From Candidatus Sulfotelmatobacter sp. (GTDB lineage Bacteria; Acidobacteriota; Terriglobia; Terriglobales; Acidobacteriaceae): a DNA stretch of 9,672 nt. Below the pieces are notes generated by a model. The model searched no databases and had not been told where the DNA came from. It saw nothing but the letters and a program-made list of their open reading frames with translations. Position numbers and translations under genes: made by a program. This document shows positions 1 to 4,704 of this stretch, in pieces (the stretch's first letter is position 1; the number at the start of each line of letters is the position of its first letter). Location: the NCBI GenBank assembly GCA_030044775.1, contig JASICF010000289.1:1-9672 (forward strand). The letters are read 5' to 3'.

Positions 1-447
1 CGCTTCATAGAGCGGCTTGCCGTTCCACTTGTCGTTTTCGCCGATATAGATGCGCATCATCTTGGCTGTGCCTTCCCGCTTCAAAGGAAGCCCTTCCGGA
101 GCAGGCTGTTTTTGCTTCTTTTGGGCCGGCTTTACGATCGTGGTGTCATGCATCTCGATCAAGCCGGTGCCTGCCATCGTCTGCAACTTGGGAAGCAGTT
201 GGTCAACTTTTTCCGCACTCTCGATGAACTCAACTTTCACCGGCAATTTCATCGCTAGGTCGACCAGGCGATCCGTGTGCATTTGGTGGTCCGCGCCAAA
301 ACCAGCGATCCCGCGGGTCACGGTCGCGCCCGAGACGCCATGAAAGAACAAAAAGTCCAAAATCGCTGCGTAGGCGGAAGTGCCGTGATACTGCTGGTCC
401 TCCGCCACGTACACACCTACCTTCTTACCTGGCCCTGGTGTCAGCAC
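1..447 (-). CDS. DUF190 family protein with tandem domains, C-terminus cut off by window edge
   Basis: The frame stays open from a GTG at 447 to the left edge (149 residues visible, no stop). Residues 8-105 match the DUF190 pattern: a short strand with VYVAEDQ, a helix, then GVSGATVTRGIAGFGADHQ, a basic His/Arg stretch, LPVKVEFIES and a final LIEMHD strand. After a Lys/Gln/Pro-rich linker (about 106-128) a second copy begins with MRIYIGENDKWNGKPLYEA, the typical DUF190 opening, so the protein carries at least two units. DUF190 genes are known neighbours of crcB, and the fold resembles PII-like proteins, but the biochemical role is not settled. The GTG start is chosen because AGGAGG lies 5 nt upstream; an ATG two bases earlier meets a stop after two codons. 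It follows crcB by 96 nt with no visible terminator, so it is probably the last visible gene of the fluoride operon. Confidence 0.87.
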   Translation of the reverse strand, partial: MLTPGPGKKVGVYVAEDQQYHGTSAYAAILDFLFFHGVSGATVTRGIAGFGADHQMHTDRLVDLAMKLPVKVEFIESAEKVDQLLPKLQTMAGTGLIEMHDTTIVKPAQKKQKQPAPEGLPLKREGTAKMMRIYIGENDKWNGKPLYEA

Positions 448-543
448 ATTCTCCTCCTGGACTCAAGTTGGATGCTTGGACAGCGCCACCAGCCTGCTCC
501 GCGTCGTGTTGTAAGAATCCCGTCTTTATTCCAGATTTTTCTC

Positions 544-954
544 TCACGCCATCGCCCTCCCAGCCATAACGCCTCCCCATACCGCCACAAACCCAACAAG
601 AACACTCACTGCGACATAGAGAAGTCCCAATCCGAGCTGTCCGTCTTGGATGGTGCGCAGGGTTTCGAACTCGAAGCTCGAAAATGTCGTGTAGCCTCCG
701 ATGAAGCCAATTGGAATGAGATAACGCCAGTTGGGACTCCAGTTGGTTTTCGCGGTCAATATCGCGAATACAAAACCGATCAAGAACGAACCGGTGACGT
801 TAATCACGAGCGTTCCGTAGGGAAAGCGCGTTCCCATCTTTCCACCGATGTAGCTGCCAAGCCAGAATCGCAAAATCGATCCGAGACAGCCTCCCAGTCC
901 GACCATCACGTATTTCAGCAAGTCGATTTTTTCCTTTCCTTTTCCCTCATGCAC
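544..954 (-). CDS. crcB: Fluoride ion channel CrcB/FluC
   Basis: A small four-helix membrane protein (136 aa) that as an antiparallel dimer forms a fluoride-selective channel, letting F- leave the cytoplasm. Visible signatures are GLGGCLGSILR (19-29), GTLVINVTGSFLIGF (47-61) with the conserved pore Asn52, and GFIGGYTTFSSFEFET (83-98), which holds the central sodium-site segment and the two Phe-box residues (F91, F94). The length is normal to slightly long. The ATG at 954 has GGAG 4 nt upstream and would overlap the previous gene by 40 bp. An alternative TTG at 921 (residue 12) gives the more usual N-terminus LKYVMVGLGG, has AAGGAA-type purines upstream and would overlap the preceding stop by only 7 bp. 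Function is secure from motifs and from the riboswitch at the head of the operon; the exact start is not. Confidence 0.96.
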   Translation of the reverse strand: MHEGKGKEKIDLLKYVMVGLGGCLGSILRFWLGSYIGGKMGTRFPYGTLVINVTGSFLIGFVFAILTAKTNWSPNWRYLIPIGFIGGYTTFSSFEFETLRTIQDGQLGLGLLYVAVSVLVGFVAVWGGVMAGRAMA

Positions 955-1385
955 TCCGCCAGATAGCGGTGAAATTGCTCCATCAGTTGCTGCAGTTCCG
1001 TGGCGATTTTATTCAACTCCGCTGCCGCCTCAGGAGATATTTCTCCATAGCCGCGCATGTATCTTGGCCTCAACTCTTCGACCGCAATGTCAACAAACGT
1101 AAGGTGAGAGAGCAGGGAGCGCGAAACCGGCACATCGACGGGCGGGCGCTCGATGCCGAGTCCATCCAGCACTTGCACCAATTGGGACCGAACCCGGCCG
1201 ATGTAATGCTCAATGACGTGGCCTTGTCCCGGAGTCAAGTCTGGAATGTATTGCGGAAATGCCAGCCTGGAAGTTGAAACATGCAGGGCGCTTTCCATTT
1301 CCCCCAGGAGTTGGTCGATGTGGCGGCAAGCCACACTGAGACGCCGCTCGTGGTTGGGGTTGAGCGAGTTCGATCGCTCCGTCAT
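915..1385 (-). CDS. Uncharacterised small helical protein in the fluoride operon
   Basis: A 156-residue soluble protein I do not recognise. No signal peptide or membrane segment is visible. It looks mostly helical: an N-terminal amphipathic stretch (HIDQLLGEMESALHVS, about 22-37), a central segment starting with PDLTPGQGHVIEHYIGRVRSQL (about 48-69), and a C-terminal helix with heptad-like spacing (about 119-150, EAAAELNKIATELQQLMEQFHRYL) ending in a lysine/arginine-rich tail. The only cysteines are near residue 20, in the late helix and at the C-terminus; there is no enzyme motif. Its ATG overlaps the stop of the upstream ATPase gene as ATGA, and its end overlaps crcB, so it is almost certainly co-translated with both. 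By position it could be a partner or regulator of the ATPase, but that is inference only. Confidence 0.85.
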   Translation of the reverse strand: MTERSNSLNPNHERRLSVACRHIDQLLGEMESALHVSTSRLAFPQYIPDLTPGQGHVIEHYIGRVRSQLVQVLDGLGIERPPVDVPVSRSLLSHLTFVDIAVEELRPRYMRGYGEISPEAAAELNKIATELQQLMEQFHRYLAECMREKERKKSTC

Positions 1386-2185
1386 TGAACCGCTCCTCCC
1401 TGCATGCGGAAGTCAACGTATAGCGGCGAAATCTTGATGTGTTCCTCGGACCGGTACTTCGGATAGCTCGCCATCTCGATCATGGTGATGATCGCCCCGG
1501 GATTCCCCGCGCTGAATTCGAGCACTTTGCCCAGGAACTCGGCCAGGTTGGTTGCAGAAAGTCCTCTGCGCCTGATCACCTCGTGCGCGAACCGCTTGGC
1601 GGTCGTATGGTCGAAGTTCCGAATTGCGCATTCCTGGGAACGATCGCTGTAGAGGGGCTGAAGAAAACCGATGTCTTCCATATGACTGGAGCGTGCCACA
1701 ATGCTCACCGGTGTTGATCCCCAACCAATGATCTCCCGGACAGCAGATGCAAATGCGTAAGATGGACGCTTCAAATGATCGAGCATAATCAAGTATTCGC
1801 CTTCGCGCAGGGTATCGATCACGATTCCCTTCAAAGAAACTGCCGATTTACCGGCGATCGAACCTTCGTCAGGAAGCGCCTTCCGGGCGCGCGGATCGGG
1901 CAACCGCAAAAGACTGTGAGCCAGATCACGAAAAACCATATGCGTCGTCGGTGAATCTCCGCAATAAAGAACCGACGGAAATTCCGCTAACACACTGCGA
2001 AGAAGCAGAGTCTTACCCGCTTGCGTTGGTCCGGAGAGCAAGAAAGGCCGTCTGCTAATCACCAGTTGGCGGATTCGCCGGCGCTCCTCTTCGCGACCAA
2101 AGATGAAATCCGCGGTCATATTTCCGACAGCATGATTCCGAAAGCCCGATTCGCTCCGCAAGTGATGCCCTTCCTTCGACCTCAT
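1382..2185 (-). CDS. Uncharacterised AAA/STAND-type P-loop ATPase in the fluoride operon
   Basis: A 267-residue protein with a clear nucleotide-binding core. FIFGREEERRRIRQL (28-41) resembles the lead-in helix of AAA_16/archaeal-type ATPases; Walker A is GPTQAGKT (52-59); Walker B is YLIMLDH (131-137, Asp136); a strand ending PVSIVARSS (159-167) sits where sensor 1 would be; and a helical region with FSAGNPGAIITMIEM follows, with the GNP motif typical of STAND and Orc-like ATPases. Walker B has LDH rather than the usual DE, so hydrolysis could be weak or the acidic residue may lie elsewhere. The ATG at 2185 is chosen because it overlaps the antiporter stop as ATGA behind a GAGGA purine run; residue 23 (ATG at 2119) would place the start closer to the conserved core. 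It lies between two fluoride-response transporters, so a role in that response is likely, but its action is unknown. Confidence 0.88.
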   Translation of the reverse strand: MRSKEGHHLRSESGFRNHAVGNMTADFIFGREEERRRIRQLVISRRPFLLSGPTQAGKTLLLRSVLAEFPSVLYCGDSPTTHMVFRDLAHSLLRLPDPRARKALPDEGSIAGKSAVSLKGIVIDTLREGEYLIMLDHLKRPSYAFASAVREIIGWGSTPVSIVARSSHMEDIGFLQPLYSDRSQECAIRNFDHTTAKRFAHEVIRRRGLSATNLAEFLGKVLEFSAGNPGAIITMIEMASYPKYRSEEHIKISPLYVDFRMQGGAVQ

Positions 2186-3390
2186 TCCTCAGCCGGAGCA
2201 GGCCGCAGGCCGGGAGCCAACTCTCCGCTCTGATCCTTTTTCCGTGCCAGCAGGTGCTTCGGCATGAACAGGGCATTGGCGATCATGGTCGGAATTACCG
2301 CGCTGCCGATCACTGTGGCAACCAGAAACGAATACTGTGCCTGGTCAATCACACCATGATTCAAGCCAAACAACGCCGAAATCGTACCGAATGTCAAACC
2401 GGTGGACATCATGAGCGTGAAGTACAACCCCTCCTGTCGTTGATACCTGAATGTCTTCACAGTCGGGAATAATGGAATCACTTTGGAGAGCATCTTGGCA
2501 AAGAATAGCGTCACGAAAATAAGCGGAGCCGCCAGCAGAGCGGGTACGGAGACAAATGAACCTGCGCGGATGAAATAGAACGGGGTCAGCAATCCAAACG
2601 TCAAAGTCCGCAGTCTCCGTATCAAGACGTGGTCCTTGCCCACGGTGCCCGCTAAAACCATGCCAATGATGTAGGCGGGAAGCACGGCTTCGCTTCCGGA
2701 CCAAACCGCGAGCCCTCCCATGGCGAACAGAAAAAATAATAAGTACTTCGCCTCAAGCTCGGAAACGCGTCCCCCGTACAGTCGAAAGAACTGCGGCGTG
2801 AGGAACGGCAGTATTGTGAATACCACCACGCTGACCCCGACGAAGATCAGGGTTTTGGTTGTGAAGGGCGAGAAGATCAGGCCAAGCGCGATGACGGTGC
2901 CCAGGTCATTGATAAAACATGCCGCCAGTACCGCCTTTCCAAAGTCGGTGACGTTGAAGCCCAACTCCAGCATGACGGCGTAGACAACGGCGACTGATGT
3001 TGTAGAGAGCGCCACGCCAGCCAGCCAGCTCGACCGACCGGTCCAGTGCAGCAAAAAATGCGCGATGGCGGTGCATCCCAGAAACGGACCGAAGAAACCG
3101 ACGAGCCCAATGACAGTGGCTTCCTTCCACTTGAGGCGAAAGATCTGCGGATCAAGTTCGGCGCCGGCGAGGAAGGTAAGAACGATCGCGCCGGTGCCCG
3201 CCAGAAAGGTGATCCAGTTTGTCTTAGCGCCGAGTTCGCCGTGCACCACGAAAGCACCGATGATCAACTGAGCTACGGTGCCAACGACGATTTCGCTCAG
3301 GGCGGTCGAAATCTTGAACCAGATGGCGAGCAGCGTCGCGATAAGCGCCAGACCGACCCATACGGACGCCAAGACCCAGACATTCTCCAT
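2182..3390 (-). CDS. Cation/proton antiporter (Kef/Na+-H+ exchanger type, CPA family)
   Basis: An integral membrane protein of 402 aa with about a dozen hydrophobic helices, matching the sodium/hydrogen exchanger fold. Key segments are the early GAIVLTFLAGAELDP (67-81), the unwound-helix-like ALSTTSVAVVY (127-137), and CFINDLGTVIALG (158-170), whose Asn161-Asp162 occupies the ion-binding place where electrogenic CPA2 members carry Asp-Asp. By analogy with CPA1 proteins, ND may mean electroneutral exchange. Antiporters of this class are known in fluoride-riboswitch operons, where they may offset proton entry as HF. I choose ATG 3390 because GAGAGG lies 8 nt upstream and the first helix follows at once; a longer frame from TTG 3447 would begin inside the riboswitch hairpin. 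It is the first gene after the riboswitch, and the next gene overlaps its stop by 4 bp. Confidence 0.92.
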   Translation of the reverse strand: MENVWVLASVWVGLALIATLLAIWFKISTALSEIVVGTVAQLIIGAFVVHGELGAKTNWITFLAGTGAIVLTFLAGAELDPQIFRLKWKEATVIGLVGFFGPFLGCTAIAHFLLHWTGRSSWLAGVALSTTSVAVVYAVMLELGFNVTDFGKAVLAACFINDLGTVIALGLIFSPFTTKTLIFVGVSVVVFTILPFLTPQFFRLYGGRVSELEAKYLLFFLFAMGGLAVWSGSEAVLPAYIIGMVLAGTVGKDHVLIRRLRTLTFGLLTPFYFIRAGSFVSVPALLAAPLIFVTLFFAKMLSKVIPLFPTVKTFRYQRQEGLYFTLMMSTGLTFGTISALFGLNHGVIDQAQYSFLVATVIGSAVIPTMIANALFMPKHLLARKKDQSGELAPGLRPAPAEE

Positions 3391-3432
3391 CAGGAACACC
3401 TCTCTGTGGCCTTGCGGAATCGTTGCCGGCGC

Positions 3433-3469
3433 ATGACCCCGCGACAAGTTTCCGCTTGTCAGGAGTCAT
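3433..3469 (-). promoter_or_regulatory. Riboswitch expression-platform hairpin competing with the pseudoknot
   Basis: Read on the minus strand, ATGACTCC (3469-3462) can pair with GGGGTCAT (3440-3433, one G-U pair). Inside it, GACAAG (3460-3455) pairs with CTTGTC (3448-3443) around loop CGGAAA. The outer strand contains most of the ACTCCT that forms the aptamer pseudoknot, so the two folds exclude each other. No T-run follows, so this is not a classical intrinsic terminator. It may act through pausing, Rho, or access to the ribosome site about 30 nt further on. Confidence 0.65.
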
Positions 3470-3525
3470 CAGCTGTGCCCGGCTAATTGGTGGGAACAGC
3501 GGTTTCGGTGAACTCCTTCACCGTA
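3458..3525 (-). ncRNA. Fluoride riboswitch (crcB-motif RNA)
   Basis: All parts of the fluoride aptamer can be laid out on the minus strand. Stem 1 is CGGTGA (3523-3518) with TCACCG (3511-3506) around loop AGGAGT (3517-3512). The conserved AAAC-type linker AAACC (3505-3501) follows. Stem 2 is GCTGT-T-CCC (3500-3492) with GGG-C-ACAGC (3480-3472). Then comes the hallmark CTGATGACTCCT, in which ACTCCT (3466-3461) is the exact complement of the stem 1 loop and forms the pseudoknot that encloses the Mg2+/F- cluster. This RNA class switches gene expression on when fluoride is bound. It lies just after a promoter and 68 nt before the start codon of the first gene of an operon that also encodes CrcB. 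Confidence 0.96.
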
Positions 3526-3536
3526 ATCAGAATTTT

Positions 3537-3565
3537 AGTACAGCAAAGACGAAGGCTCAAGTCAA
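3537..3565 (-). promoter_or_regulatory. Sigma70-like promoter of the fluoride operon
   Basis: On the minus strand TTGACT (3565-3560, five of six consensus bases) and TGTACT (3542-3537, four of six) are separated by exactly 17 nt. Transcription would start near 3530, about 5 nt before the first riboswitch stem, as expected for a riboswitch leader. Confidence 0.65.
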
Positions 3566-3635
3566 CGGTACTTTGGCTATCACTCCATCTCCAGGTTTTT
3601 GGAATGTGAGAATCCGGGATGGCCAGCCACTTCCA

Positions 3636-4208
3636 CTAGGCCCGAGCCGCGAGGCGGTCTGGGTCAGGCGTATCGCGGATGTGTCCGGCCTCCACATCGG
3701 CAAGCACCGCGCGGAGCCAGCGTAGGTCGAGGCGGCATTGCTCCGCCATGTGCTGCATCAAGTGGCGGCTGCCACTGGGCAGCATTGCTGTCCATTGCCT
3801 GCGCAATTGCCGGATATGCGCCAGCCGGGCATTTTGCCTGTCGATTTGGGTACGTAGAGCTTCGGCGACCAGCTTAAGGTCGGCAAGATGCAGGAAAAGC
3901 ATGGGACCGTAAAGAGTCTGCCGAAGGTCGCCGACAGCGGCAAAGTGCGCGTGCAGAAGTTCTCGAAAGCGGTCGCGTCCGCGCGGAGTGATGCGATAGA
4001 CCGTGCGCATGCCGCCCCGGGCCACGCGCTGGCGGGCGACCGCGGTTAACATGCCGGCTTCGGCAAGCTGGCGCACGGCGTAGTAGAGCGTGCCAACATC
4101 CACGTCCGTAAAGCATTCGATCATGGCCTGGGTCAGACGCCGTTTAATCTCGTAGGGGTGAAAATCGCCACGGTGCAGAACACCTAAAATATATAGTTCA
4201 GCTTTCAT
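3636..4208 (-). CDS. PadR-family transcriptional regulator
   Basis: A 190-residue regulator. The N-terminus MKAELYILGVLHRGDFHPYEIKRRL followed by DVDVGTLYYAVRQLAEAGML (36-55) and a basic wing ending in YRITPRGRDRF (71-81) is the PadR winged helix-turn-helix; the 'G-x-L-Y-x-x-x-x-x-L' of the recognition helix and the 'Y-x-(I/L)-T-x-x-G' wing are diagnostic. Residues about 95-175 form the C-terminal helical dimerisation region. PadR proteins are usually repressors relieved by a small ligand and often sit beside a membrane protein gene they control. Here the neighbour is transcribed divergently from a shared palindrome. The ATG at 4208 fits the family's N-terminus, but no ribosome-binding site precedes it; a TATAAT only 8-13 bases upstream of the ATG suggests a leaderless or very short-leader mRNA. 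The ligand cannot be read from the sequence. Confidence 0.93.
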   Translation of the reverse strand: MKAELYILGVLHRGDFHPYEIKRRLTQAMIECFTDVDVGTLYYAVRQLAEAGMLTAVARQRVARGGMRTVYRITPRGRDRFRELLHAHFAAVGDLRQTLYGPMLFLHLADLKLVAEALRTQIDRQNARLAHIRQLRRQWTAMLPSGSRHLMQHMAEQCRLDLRWLRAVLADVEAGHIRDTPDPDRLAARA

Positions 4209-4213
4209 TAGTT

Positions 4214-4233
4214 TAATTATACTATTATAATTA
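4214..4233. promoter_or_regulatory. Palindromic operator candidate between padR-type gene and membrane protein gene
   Basis: TAATTATA-CTAT-TATAATTA is a perfect inverted repeat (arms 4214-4221 and 4226-4233). It contains -10-like TATAAT on the plus strand (4226-4231) and on the minus strand (4221-4216), so a bound dimer would block both genes. The position and symmetry fit autoregulation by PadR, though the sequence is not the classic ATGT-N8-ACAT box. Confidence 0.6.
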
Positions 4234-4251
4234 TATCAAAGGAGGATGTTG

Positions 4252-4632
4252 ATGAAGCGTTTTATTCTTGCCTGCCTCGCAGGACTCTTCACCTGGGCTG
4301 TCGTCGTCACGGTGATTAACCGCGTGCTTCGCCTGAGCCTGCCGAACTACACCGCTGCCGAGCACACGCTCCAGTTCACGCTGGGCATGAAATGGGCGCG
4401 GCTTTTGATGGCTGTTGTGACCTCGCTGGCGGCTGGTGCCGTAACACGTTGGATATCTCCATCGAGCCGCTGGGTGCCGTTGGTCGTGGGCTGCGTGGTG
4501 CTGGCAATGTTCTTGCCTGCACACATCGCCCTTTGGAGCAAATTTCCCGTGTGGTATCACCTGACATTTCTCCTGACGATTATTCCGGCAGTGCTCGTGG
4601 GTGCGTGTCTGCCCCCGCAGCGGGCAGTCTAA
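4252..4632 (+). CDS. Small four-helix membrane protein, PadR-linked
   Basis: A 126-residue integral membrane protein with no family I can name. Hydrophobic segments lie at about residues 3-22 (FILACLAGLFTWAVVVTVIN), 46-63 (ARLLMAVVTSLAAGAVTR), 72-90 (WVPLVVGCVVLAMFLPAHI) and 98-117 (YHLTFLLTIIPAVLVGACL), with short polar loops, so four membrane spans are likely. The ATG at 4252 is preferred since AAAGGAGG ends 6 nt before it; an ATG at 4246 directly abuts the ribosome site. It diverges from the PadR gene across a 43-bp AT-rich gap, the typical layout for a PadR-controlled membrane or transport protein. There are no catalytic motifs. A hairpin follows 19 nt after the stop. Confidence 0.85.
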   Translation: MKRFILACLAGLFTWAVVVTVINRVLRLSLPNYTAAEHTLQFTLGMKWARLLMAVVTSLAAGAVTRWISPSSRWVPLVVGCVVLAMFLPAHIALWSKFPVWYHLTFLLTIIPAVLVGACLPPQRAV

Positions 4633-4651
4633 CCGCTGGCCACAAACAAAG

Positions 4652-4677
4652 CCGGCCAGGGATTTCTCCCTGGCCGG
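4652..4677 (-). terminator. Strong intrinsic-type terminator hairpin after the phosphoesterase gene
   Basis: CCGGCCAGGGA and TCCCTGGCCGG form a perfect 11-bp stem around TTTC. On the minus strand it is followed by CTTTGTTTGT, a U-rich tail, about 28 nt after the phosphoesterase stop. On the plus strand no T-run follows, yet the stem could still help end the membrane protein transcript. Confidence 0.8.
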
Positions 4678-4704
4678 ATGGAAGGTTGACGATTACTTCC
4701 CAGG

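Noticed and set aside
277..966. 229-codon plus-strand open frame
   Set aside because: Runs antisense over the DUF190 gene and crcB, both secure by motif; low-complexity polar translation with no family likeness.
3391..3447. Longer antiporter frame from TTG 3447
   Set aside because: The start would lie inside the riboswitch hairpin and adds polar residues; ATG 3390 has a ribosome site at proper distance and begins directly with the first membrane helix.
3433..3469. Hairpin after the riboswitch as a classical intrinsic terminator
   Set aside because: No T-run follows on the minus strand, so I list it as a regulatory hairpin instead.
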